Shown here: piece by piece, positions 1-7,608 of the stretch | How the letters are laid out: each line of letters opens with the position of its first letter | Numbering within the stretch: the stretch's first letter is position 1 | DNA from: CAZLMW01 sp964560875 | GTDB lineage: Bacteria > Myxococcota_A > UBA9042 | Direction: 5' to 3' | DNA: 18,990 nucleotides | Assembly (NCBI GenBank): GCA_964560875.1 | Contig: CAZLMW010000146.1 | Location: forward strand, 1 to 18,990 | The notes under the pieces: model-generated | Database searches by the model: none | Told to the model about the DNA's origin: nothing | What the model saw: the letters and a program-made list of their open reading frames with translations, nothing else | Translations under genes and position numbers: made by a program

Positions 1-19
1 GAGGACACCCGCGCAAACG

Positions 20-48
20 TTGGATTCGCCGAGCAGATCGCGTACCCT
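20..48 (+). promoter_or_regulatory. Weak candidate promoter for the giant lipoprotein
   Basis: TTGGAT (20-25) and TACCCT (43-48) are separated by 17 nt. Each resembles a sigma-70 box only partly. The start of the window cuts off further upstream context, so the true promoter could lie elsewhere. Confidence 0.25.
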
Positions 49-51
49 CCA

Positions 52-68
52 TGCCCGCCAATCGGGCA
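52..68 (+). other. Small perfect hairpin upstream of the giant lipoprotein
   Basis: TGCCCG (52-57) and CGGGCA (63-68) form a perfect 6-bp stem with a 5-nt loop. No T-run follows, so it is not an obvious intrinsic terminator. It would lie in the 5' leader if the candidate promoter at 20-48 is right. Function unknown. Confidence 0.35.
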
Positions 69-128
69 GACCTCCAGCCCGCCCCGAATCAACTCGCCGA
101 TTTCGATTCGTTTGGACGCCCGTCCTCC

Positions 129-132
129 GGAG
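129..132 (+). promoter_or_regulatory. Shine-Dalgarno GGAG that decides the start of the giant lipoprotein
   Basis: GGAG lies 5 nt before ATG 138. The upstream in-frame ATG at 51 has no comparable site and would put about 29 polar residues ahead of the signal peptide. Confidence 0.7.
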
Positions 133-137
133 CCCAT

Positions 138-3100
138 ATGCACCGCCACACCTCGCGCTTTGCGCACCTCTTCAGCGCGTCACCGCGTCGCACCAGCATC
201 GCACTCATCGCCGCGACCGCGCTTTTCATGGCTGCGTGCGCGGGCGAAACGACGCCCGACGATGGCAGCGGCACGACCGTTCCCGACACGGGCCCCGACG
301 TGGGCACGACCGACACCGGTGACCTCGCGGATACGAGCACCGGCGGCACCGATTCCGGCGCGTCGTCCAAGGATGCGGGACCGACTTTGGTCGACTCCAG
401 CTCCGGCACCAAGGACGCGGGTTCGGCGGTCAAAGACGCAGGCACCGCAACCGATGCAGGTACCGCGACCGACGCCGGTTCGACCACAGATGCGGGTGGC
501 TCCAGCGACGCGGGCGCAGGCACAGACGCTGGCGGCGGCGCGGATGCTGGCAGCGCGGACGCGGGATCCATCGACGCGGGTTGCGGCGGCAAGAAGGGCT
601 GCACATGCGAAAACGACGGCGACTGCACGGTCGGCCCGTGCGTCCAGCTCGGCGGCAACAAGGTGTGCGTGGACGCCGCGGACATCAACTGCGCCCCGTG
701 CTCGTCCAACAACGACTGCCTCGTGCCGGGAACGGCGGACGAAGCGTGCGTGAAGCTCGGCGTGGCCGGCGCGTTCTGCGCCCAGTCCTGCAAGGCGGAC
801 AAGGATTGCCCCAAGGATTACGCCTGCATGGACGCCGAAGACGTCGACGGCGCCAAGGCCAAGTGGTGCCAGCCCAAGTCCAAAGACTGCAAAGCCTGCA
901 CCGAGTGGGCGGTCGTCAAGGGCGGCAAGACCACGTGTTCGGTCACCGGCAAGCTCGGCGGCAAGGACATCACGTGCAAGGCCGAGCGCAAGTGCACCAA
1001 AGACGGCAAGCTCCCCGCGTGCGCCGCCAAGGCCCCGGCGGTCGACAAGTGCGACGGCCTCGACAACGACTGCAACGGCAAGGCCGACGACGGCAAGGAC
1101 TGCGACGACAAGAACGCGTGCACGACCGACGTGTGCGAAGGCGGCACCGGCTGCGCGCACAAGAACAACGTCTTGCCCTGCGACGACGGCAACGTCTGCA
1201 CCGACAAGGACCAGTGCAAGGGCGCCAAGTGCCAGGCCGGCGCCGCGAAGGTCTGCGACGATAAAAACGCCTGCACCAACGACAAGTGCGACGGCAAGAA
1301 AGGCTGCGTGGCCATGCCCATCGCCGCGACCGCGTGCGACGACGGCAACGTGTGCACCGACGACAGCTGCGACCCCTTTGGCAAAATCAGTGGGGCAAAG
1401 GGCTGCACCAACGTCAGCAACGTCGCCAAGAAGTGCGACGACAAGAACGCCTGCACCAAGGACAGCTGCGACAAGGTCAAGGGCTGTCAGCACACCGCGA
1501 CAACCGGCCCGTGCGACGACGGCAGCAAGTGCACGGTCAAGGAGTCCTGCAAGGGCGGCAAGTGCGTCGGCGCCAAGCAGAACTGCGACGACGGCGACGC
1601 GTGCACGGCCAACGCCTGCGACAAGGTGAAAGGCTGCCAGGCGGCGCCATTGCCCGATGGCTCGACCTGCACCGACAACAACCCGTGCACCGAAGGCGAC
1701 CGCTGCCTCAAGGGCACCTGCAAGCCGGTCAAGGACAGCGACTGCAACGACAAGAACCCGTGCACCACCGAAAGCTGCGACAAGAAGGCGGGCTGCAAGT
1801 TCACCAACAACACCGCCAAGTGCAGCGACGGGTCGGTCTGCACCAGCGACGACGCCTGCAAGGCGGGCAAGTGCACGGGCACAGCCAAGGTCTGCAAGGA
1901 CGGCATCGCGTGTACCAAGGACGCCTGCGACGCCAAGACCGGTTGCACGTTCACCTACGCCGAGATCGCCTGCGACGACGGCGACAAGTGCACGGTGGGC
2001 GACAAATGCAAGATGGGCGCCGACAAGAAGGCGACCTGCAAACCCGGCAAGCCCAACCCGTGCGACGACGGCAACCCCTGCACCGACGGCAAGTGCACCG
2101 ACGGCAAGTGCAAGCTGACCCTCAAGACGTGCGACGACAAGCTCGCCTGCACCATCGACAAGTGCGACTTCAAGAGCGGCAAGTGCATCAACCAGTTCAC
2201 CGACAAGTGCAAGGACATCACCCTCAAGGTGCCCTTCAAGACCACGTTCGCGTGCAGCGACCCGTACAACTTCGCGTGGCAGATCCTCTCGGACAAGGGA
2301 CCGGCCTGGTCGTTCGACAACACGCCCAACCCGCCGGGCGCGTTTGGCGACAAGTGCTCGCTCAACTTCAACGACGGCAAGAACTACAACTGCCCGGACG
2401 GCAAAGACAAAGACAAGGGCAAGATCGGCGTCGAAGGGACCGTGATTTCGCCGCGCTTTGACCTGTCCAAGTTCAAGAAGGACTGGCCGCTGCGCGTGCA
2501 GGTGCGCGTCAACGGCAACTGGGAATCGGGCACCAGTTGGGAGCGCTTGACGCTCGCGGTGTCGTGGGACGACGGCAAGACCTACAAGGACGTGGGCATC
2601 ATCCCTGGCGGCAAGAAGAGCAGCTGGGGCGTAGTCTTCGCCAACCTCAAGGCCGAGGCCAAGTCGATGCGCCTGCGGATGCACTTTTGGACCAAGGACT
2701 GCCAGTTCAACGCCACGGTCGGCCCGTTCATCGACGACTTCGAGATCCTCGATCGCGGCTGCAAAGACGCCAAGGGCTGCGATGACGGCAGCCCGTGCAC
2801 CGAAGACAAGTGCAACCCGACAAACGGCGTGTGCAGCTACAAGAAGGCCGCGGTGGGCGCCGGCTGCAGCGATGGCAACGCGTGTACCAATAACGACGCC
2901 TGCGACGCGGCCGGCAAGTGCAAGGGCACCTCGAAGGTCTGCAACGACCTCAAGACCTGCACCACCGACTCGTGCGACGCAAAGACCGGCAAGTGCGTGT
3001 TCAAGCCCAAGGCCAAGGGCGCTTACTGCTACACGTACTGCGCGGGCTCGGGCTCCAAGTGCGACGGCAAGGGCGCCTGCGTCGGTCCCAAGCCGCGCGC

Positions 3101-6100
3101 CGACGGAACGACCTGCACCCACGCCGACCTGACCAAGCGCTGCAAGGTCTCACAGTGCCAAAAGGGCGTCTGCAACCTGACCACCGGCAACAAGAGCGAC
3201 GGCAGCTACTGCAGCGACAGCAACGGCTGCACGACCAGCGACAAGTGCAAGACCGGCGCCTGCGTCGGCTCGCTCGACAAGGGCAAGTGCGACGACAAGA
3301 ACACGTGCACGCTCGACACCTGCGTCCCAACGCCCGGCTCGACGTACGCGACCACGTGCAAACACGCGTTCGTCAAAGACGGCGCCAAGTGCAACGACGG
3401 GGAGACCTGTACCACCGCCGATGTCTGCACCAAGGGCGCCTGCAAGGGCATCAACAAGTGCATTCACACCGTCGCCTGGAAGGACACCTTCAAGTGCGCC
3501 GACAAGGGCAAGGGCTGGACCTCGTCACCGAGCTACGGGGCCACAACCTTCAGCTGGGGCGTCGATGCCACCCCCAACCCGCCCGTTCCTCAGTCCGGCA
3601 AGTGCACCCTCAACGCCAACGACGGCAAGGGTTACAGCTCGGTCACCGGCAAGACGATCCGCGTCAAGAGCATGTCGATCACGGTCCCCGCGGGCGCCGG
3701 TGTGTCGCTCAACTACTGGTCCTTCGGTGGCCTCGACCCGACCGAGAGCATGACGTCGCCCTTCGACCGGCGGCGCATCAATATCTTCGACGGCAGCAAC
3801 AAGAAGGTCTTCGACCGCTCCAAGGTCACCGCCGACCGCGGCAAGTGGGCCCCGCAGAAGATCGATATCTCGGCCTACGCCGGCAAGAAGATCCAGATCG
3901 AGTTCGAGTTCTACGCCAGCTTCAGCAAGAACGTNNNNNNNNNNNNNNNNNNNNNNNNNNNNNNNNNNNNNNNNNNNNNNNNNNNNNNNNNNNNNNNNNN
4001 NNNNNNNNNNNNNNNNNNNNNNNNNNNNNNNNNNAACCCGCCCGGCTACAAGTCGGCGAGCTGCTCGCTCAACTACAACGACGGCGTCAACTACCGCTGC
4101 AAGAACAACACGAAGCTGTCGAGCAGCATCGGCGTGCAGGGCTACGTCACTTCGCCGGTGATGGACGGCGCCAAGGCCGGTCCCAAGGCCAAGATCCGCA
4201 CCCGCTTCATGCTCGGTGGCGGCTGGTCCAACGGCACGTCGTACAACCTCGACCTCGAGCTCAGCGTCGACGGCGGGCAGAGCTTCAAGCTGATCAAGAC
4301 GTTCGACAAGTCCAACAAGAACGGCTGGTTGCCACAGCAGATCGACCTGCCAGCGGCGGCGGGCAAGCTCTTCCAGGTGCGCTTGCGCTTCTACACGACG
4401 TTCTGCACGAGCATTAACCTGCCCGGCCCGTTCATCGACGACCTGATCATCTACGACGCCGCGTGCACCGACAGCAAACAGTGCAACGACGGCAACGCCT
4501 GCACGGTCGACGCCTGTGACACCAAGGCCGGCGCCTGCACCAACAAGGCGGTCGCGACGCCCGACAAGTGCAACGATGGCGACAAGTGCACGCTCGGTGA
4601 CGTCTGCAAAGGCGCGTCGTGCGAAGGCAAGGCCAAGGTCTGCAAAGACGGCAACCCGTGCACCATCCCGAGCTGCTCGTCGGGGACCGGCGCGTGCGTG
4701 TTCAAGCCGCGCCCGACCACCCACCTGTGCACCGACGGCGATACCTGTTCGAGCATCGACCGGTGCGACGGCAAGGGCAAATGCGTCGGCGGCAACCTCA
4801 AGTCCGACGGCACCAAGTGCACCAAGGGCGATATCTGCACCGCCGACGGCGAGTGCAAAGCGGGTAAGTGCACCGGCAAGGGCGACCCGAAGAAGAAGGG
4901 CACACTCTGCAACGACCTGACCAGCTGCACCAACGCCGCGTGCGACGGCGCGGGCAAGTGCGTCGGCGTCAACAAGCCCTGCGACGACAAGAACACCTGC
5001 ACCAAGGACGCCTGCGTCAACGGCGCCGGCTGCGTGTTCACCATGGCCGCCGACAACGCCACCTGCGATGACGGCAACCCGTGCACCAACAAGAACCACT
5101 GCTGGGGCGGCAAGTGCCTCGGGACCAACGTCGCGGACAAGACCAAGTGCACCGACGGCGACATTTGCAGCCTGCAGGACGTCTGCATGAGCGGCAGCTG
5201 CGTCGGCAAACCCGCCGCGGACGGCCTCAAGTGCTCCGACGGCAAGAAGTGCACCATCGCCGACCTCTGCAAGTCCGGTAAGTGCAGCGGCAAGACGCGC
5301 AGCTGCAACGACGGTCAGACCTGCACCACCGACTCCTGCGACGAAAAGGTGGGCGGCTGCGTGTTCAAGCCGCGTACAGCCGGTTCCTACTGCAGCGACT
5401 ACGACTCCTGCAGCACCGGCGACAAGTGCGACGGCGCCGGCCAGTGCAAGTCGAGCGGCAAGAAGTCCGACGGCAGCACCTGCTACGAGTCCGAGGTCTG
5501 CAAGAAGACCAAGAAGTGCCTCGACGGCAAGTGCGTCGGCAGCGGTGACAACGCGGCGGACAACTCGACGTGCACCGACAACAACACGTGCACCTCCGGC
5601 GATCTCTGCAAGGGCGGTGAGTGCGTCGGTGGCGCGCCGCTCAAGTGCGACGACAACCAGGCCTGCACGTTCGACAGCTGCAAGAAGGGCGCTGGCTGCC
5701 GGTACACCCCGATCAAGGACGGCACCGTGTGCAAAGACGGCGCGCCCTGCCAGGCCAAGACGACCTGCTACGGCGGCAAGTGCATCGGTGTGGTCAAGAA
5801 AGACGGCGAGGTCTGCGACGACGGCTCGATGTGCACGTCCAAGGACGTCTGCAAGGGCGGCAAGTGCGTCGGCAGCAACGCGCCCGACTTCAGCAAGTGC
5901 GACGACAAGAGCATGTGCACCATCGCCGACTACTGCCAGGCCGGTGTCTGCAAGGGCGCGACCAACTACTGCAACGACGGCAACGAATGCACGCTCGATT
6001 CGTGCGACAAGGCGGCCAACAAGTGCGTCAACAAGCCCAAGGCCGAAAACGCCTACTGCACCGACAACAACGGCTGCACGACGTCCGATAAGTGCAAGTC

Positions 6101-6995
6101 CGGCAAGTGCGTCGGCACGCCAAAGGCCGACGGCGGGTCCTGCTACGACCTGTTCTGCTTCACAGGTGAAAAGTGCGTCGGCGGCAAGTGCGAGGGCGGT
6201 ACCGCGCTCAAAGATGGCACCTACTGCAACGACAACGACCCGTGCTCGACCAAGTCGTCGTGCAAGGGCGGCAAGTGCGAAGCAGATCTGACCGCGGCGC
6301 CCGCCTGCGATGACAAGAACCCGTGCACGCTCGACAAGTGCCACACCGGAACCAAGTACTCCAAGGGCTGCTCGTACGCGGCGGTGGGCGAAGGTTCGGC
6401 CTGCGACGATGGCAACAAGTGCACGACTTCACACTGCAAATCCGGCAACTGCACGGCCACCAAGCAGCTGTGCACCAAGGTCTGGACCGAGAAGTTCGAC
6501 TGCGCCAAGAAGGGCGCTGGCTGGGTCTCAACGCCCGCCTACAGCGCGACCAAGTTCAGCTGGGGCGTCGACGGCAGCCCGAACCCGCCCGGCTTCAAGT
6601 CCGCGTCGTGCTCGCTCAACGCCAACGACGGCAAGGGCTACAACAACTCCAGCGACACGGGCAAATACGTGCGCGTCAAGGGCCCGGCCATCAAGGTCCC
6701 GACCGGCAAAGCTGTGATGTTGTCGTGGTGGTCGTTCGGCGGCCTCGATCCCAAGGAGAGCATGACCAGCCCGTTCGATTACCGCCGCGTGTACGTCTAC
6801 GAGGGCAGCAAGAAGAAGACATTCGACCGCACCAAGGACGCGCACGACCGCGGCAAGTGGGCGCAATCTTCGATCGACATCACGGCCTACGCCGGCAAGA
6901 CCATCCAGGTCGAGTTCGAGTTCCGCGCCAGCTTCGCAAACAACAAGGGCCTCGGCTGGTTCATCGACGACCTCGCCATCGAAGTGCAGAAGTAG
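138..6995 (+). CDS. Giant cysteine-rich repeat lipoprotein with MAM-like beta domains (interrupted by scaffold gap)
   Basis: Probable outer-surface lipoprotein; function unknown. From ATG 138 it has 2285 residues, counting the 100-N gap as coding. A basic, hydrophobic signal peptide ends in MAAC (Cys34), a loose lipobox. Residues 35-148 are a DAG/TDAG low-complexity linker. Cysteine-rich tracts lie at about 149-692, 875-1113 and 1443-2114, with roughly one Cys in six residues. A MopE-like CDGLDNDCNG motif sits near 305-322. Between the tracts are two kinds of beta-rich domain: type A (about 693-875 and 1300-1443, ending GPFIDD) and type B (about 1113-1266 and 2115-2285, the last ending GWFIDDLAIE). 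The FIDD endings resemble MAM or immune-inhibitor-A-like jelly rolls; that assignment is inference. ATG 138 is chosen over ATG 51 because GGAG lies 5 nt upstream and the signal peptide then starts cleanly. The gap may hide much more sequence, including a gene boundary. A cyclophilin gene follows after 28 nt. Confidence 0.82.
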   Translation: MHRHTSRFAHLFSASPRRTSIALIAATALFMAACAGETTPDDGSGTTVPDTGPDVGTTDTGDLADTSTGGTDSGASSKDAGPTLVDSSSGTKDAGSAVKDAGTATDAGTATDAGSTTDAGGSSDAGAGTDAGGGADAGSADAGSIDAGCGGKKGCTCENDGDCTVGPCVQLGGNKVCVDAADINCAPCSSNNDCLVPGTADEACVKLGVAGAFCAQSCKADKDCPKDYACMDAEDVDGAKAKWCQPKSKDCKACTEWAVVKGGKTTCSVTGKLGGKDITCKAERKCTKDGKLPACAAKAPAVDKCDGLDNDCNGKADDGKDCDDKNACTTDVCEGGTGCAHKNNVLPCDDGNVCTDKDQCKGAKCQAGAAKVCDDKNACTNDKCDGKKGCVAMPIAATACDDGNVCTDDSCDPFGKISGAKGCTNVSNVAKKCDDKNACTKDSCDKVKGCQHTATTGPCDDGSKCTVKESCKGGKCVGAKQNCDDGDACTANACDKVKGCQAAPLPDGSTCTDNNPCTEGDRCLKGTCKPVKDSDCNDKNPCTTESCDKKAGCKFTNNTAKCSDGSVCTSDDACKAGKCTGTAKVCKDGIACTKDACDAKTGCTFTYAEIACDDGDKCTVGDKCKMGADKKATCKPGKPNPCDDGNPCTDGKCTDGKCKLTLKTCDDKLACTIDKCDFKSGKCINQFTDKCKDITLKVPFKTTFACSDPYNFAWQILSDKGPAWSFDNTPNPPGAFGDKCSLNFNDGKNYNCPDGKDKDKGKIGVEGTVISPRFDLSKFKKDWPLRVQVRVNGNWESGTSWERLTLAVSWDDGKTYKDVGIIPGGKKSSWGVVFANLKAEAKSMRLRMHFWTKDCQFNATVGPFIDDFEILDRGCKDAKGCDDGSPCTEDKCNPTNGVCSYKKAAVGAGCSDGNACTNNDACDAAGKCKGTSKVCNDLKTCTTDSCDAKTGKCVFKPKAKGAYCYTYCAGSGSKCDGKGACVGPKPRADGTTCTHADLTKRCKVSQCQKGVCNLTTGNKSDGSYCSDSNGCTTSDKCKTGACVGSLDKGKCDDKNTCTLDTCVPTPGSTYATTCKHAFVKDGAKCNDGETCTTADVCTKGACKGINKCIHTVAWKDTFKCADKGKGWTSSPSYGATTFSWGVDATPNPPVPQSGKCTLNANDGKGYSSVTGKTIRVKSMSITVPAGAGVSLNYWSFGGLDPTESMTSPFDRRRINIFDGSNKKVFDRSKVTADRGKWAPQKIDISAYAGKKIQIEFEFYASFSKNXXXXXXXXXXXXXXXXXXXXXXXXXXXXXXXXXXNPPGYKSASCSLNYNDGVNYRCKNNTKLSSSIGVQGYVTSPVMDGAKAGPKAKIRTRFMLGGGWSNGTSYNLDLELSVDGGQSFKLIKTFDKSNKNGWLPQQIDLPAAAGKLFQVRLRFYTTFCTSINLPGPFIDDLIIYDAACTDSKQCNDGNACTVDACDTKAGACTNKAVATPDKCNDGDKCTLGDVCKGASCEGKAKVCKDGNPCTIPSCSSGTGACVFKPRPTTHLCTDGDTCSSIDRCDGKGKCVGGNLKSDGTKCTKGDICTADGECKAGKCTGKGDPKKKGTLCNDLTSCTNAACDGAGKCVGVNKPCDDKNTCTKDACVNGAGCVFTMAADNATCDDGNPCTNKNHCWGGKCLGTNVADKTKCTDGDICSLQDVCMSGSCVGKPAADGLKCSDGKKCTIADLCKSGKCSGKTRSCNDGQTCTTDSCDEKVGGCVFKPRTAGSYCSDYDSCSTGDKCDGAGQCKSSGKKSDGSTCYESEVCKKTKKCLDGKCVGSGDNAADNSTCTDNNTCTSGDLCKGGECVGGAPLKCDDNQACTFDSCKKGAGCRYTPIKDGTVCKDGAPCQAKTTCYGGKCIGVVKKDGEVCDDGSMCTSKDVCKGGKCVGSNAPDFSKCDDKSMCTIADYCQAGVCKGATNYCNDGNECTLDSCDKAANKCVNKPKAENAYCTDNNGCTTSDKCKSGKCVGTPKADGGSCYDLFCFTGEKCVGGKCEGGTALKDGTYCNDNDPCSTKSSCKGGKCEADLTAAPACDDKNPCTLDKCHTGTKYSKGCSYAAVGEGSACDDGNKCTTSHCKSGNCTATKQLCTKVWTEKFDCAKKGAGWVSTPAYSATKFSWGVDGSPNPPGFKSASCSLNANDGKGYNNSSDTGKYVRVKGPAIKVPTGKAVMLSWWSFGGLDPKESMTSPFDYRRVYVYEGSKKKTFDRTKDAHDRGKWAQSSIDITAYAGKTIQVEFEFRASFANNKGLGWFIDDLAIEVQK
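582..2214 (+). repeat. First cysteine-repeat tract of the giant lipoprotein
   Basis: Coding repeats. After a divergent N-terminal section with the MopE-like motif, the tract settles from about 1101 into units of the form C-D-D-x-N-x-C-T-x-D-x-C. A unit ending in G-C tends to alternate with a unit ending in C-x-x-G-x-C. The DNA is also repetitive, with recurring gacggcaagtgc and tgcgacgac words. Confidence 0.85.
2761..3475 (+). repeat. Second cysteine-repeat tract of the giant lipoprotein
   Basis: This tract links the first type A domain to the first type B domain. It has the same CDDGxxCTxDxC units, some degenerate (for example near 3020-3180, where the spacing of cysteines changes). Confidence 0.8.
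3935..4034. other. Assembly gap of 100 N inside the giant lipoprotein
   Basis: Exactly 100 N, the customary placeholder for a scaffold gap of unknown size. It falls between the near-complete end of a type B domain and the middle of a type A domain. The open frame across it may be chance, so the true length and continuity are unknown. Confidence 0.98.
4466..6480 (+). repeat. Third and longest cysteine-repeat tract of the giant lipoprotein
   Basis: About 670 residues of CxDGxxCTxxDxCxxGxC-type units link the second type A domain to the C-terminal type B domain. Many units have a spacer such as KxDGxxC between cysteine clusters. Confidence 0.85.
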
Positions 6996-7023
6996 ATCGA
7001 AAGGGCTGACAGGGCTGACAGGC

Positions 7024-7581
7024 GTGCGTTCTTCGCTGGTAACCGTCTCGCGGACCGTCTTGCTGACCACCGGCATGCTCGCCGCACTCGGCGGTTGTGC
7101 GGTCGACTACCAACAGTGGGACGCACCGCCCGCGATGGCGATCGACAAGGCCAGGTCGTACACGGCGACCATCGCGACGGCTCATGGCGACCTCGTGTTG
7201 GAGCTTTTTGACGACGACGCGCCGCGCACGGTGAACAACTTCGTCTTCCTCGCGCGCCAGAAGTTCTACGACGGCCTGACTTTTCACCGCGTCATCGCCG
7301 ACTTCATGGCGCAGGGCGGCGATCCCGAGGGCAGCGGTAGCGGCGGGCCGGGCTACGAGTTCGACGACGAGTTCAGCGGGCGCAAGCACGAAAAGCACAC
7401 GCTCTCGATGGCCAATTCAGGCGCCGATACCAACGGCAGCCAGTTCTTCATCACCTATCGCGCGACGCCGCACCTGGACAACAAGCACTCGGTCTTCGGG
7501 CGCCTGACCACGGGCGGCGACGTGCTCGACAAGCTCAGCAACGGCGATGTGATGAAGTCGGTCGTGATCGACGAGAAGTAG
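7024..7581 (+). CDS. Cyclophilin-type peptidyl-prolyl cis-trans isomerase, predicted lipoprotein
   Basis: Speeds cis-trans isomerisation of Xaa-Pro bonds during protein folding, here probably membrane-anchored outside the cytoplasm. The 185-residue protein begins with a signal peptide ending in a good lipobox, LGGC (Cys25). The cyclophilin core is clear: FHRVIADFMAQGGD with the catalytic Arg, then GSGSGGPGYEFDDEF, NGSQFFIT and LDNKHSVFGRL. His replaces the Trp of eukaryotic cyclophilin A in the last motif, as is common in bacteria. The start is GTG 7024, preceded by AGGG within a 9-bp tandem repeat; it is the start that gives a complete signal peptide. The gene begins 28 nt after the stop of the giant cysteine-rich protein, so co-transcription is likely, and that protein is a plausible substrate (inference). 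It faces the next gene convergently, 27 nt apart. Confidence 0.93.
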   Translation: MRSSLVTVSRTVLLTTGMLAALGGCAVDYQQWDAPPAMAIDKARSYTATIATAHGDLVLELFDDDAPRTVNNFVFLARQKFYDGLTFHRVIADFMAQGGDPEGSGSGGPGYEFDDEFSGRKHEKHTLSMANSGADTNGSQFFITYRATPHLDNKHSVFGRLTTGGDVLDKLSNGDVMKSVVIDEK

Positions 7582-7608
7582 GGCGTTGAGCGAGCGGCAA
7601 CCCCACGA

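Noticed and set aside
51..137. Upstream ATG extension of the giant lipoprotein
   Set aside because: No Shine-Dalgarno; would bury the signal peptide about 29 residues inside.
180..3122. Very long open frame on the minus strand (about 980 codons) opposite the giant protein; a similar one lies at 3525-6344
   Set aside because: It is the mirror of a Cys/Lys/Asp/Gly-rich, GC-biased gene in which minus-strand stops are rare. It translates to Ala/Val/Arg low-complexity sequence without domains and crosses the N gap.
1101..6480. CRISPR-like or satellite-like periodic DNA
   Set aside because: The periodicity follows codons of cysteine units, the spacing varies, and the frame stays open; these are protein repeats.
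7582..7608. Bidirectional terminator between the convergent cyclophilin and lipoprotein genes
   Set aside because: Only GTTG/CAAC can pair in 27 nt, without T-runs.
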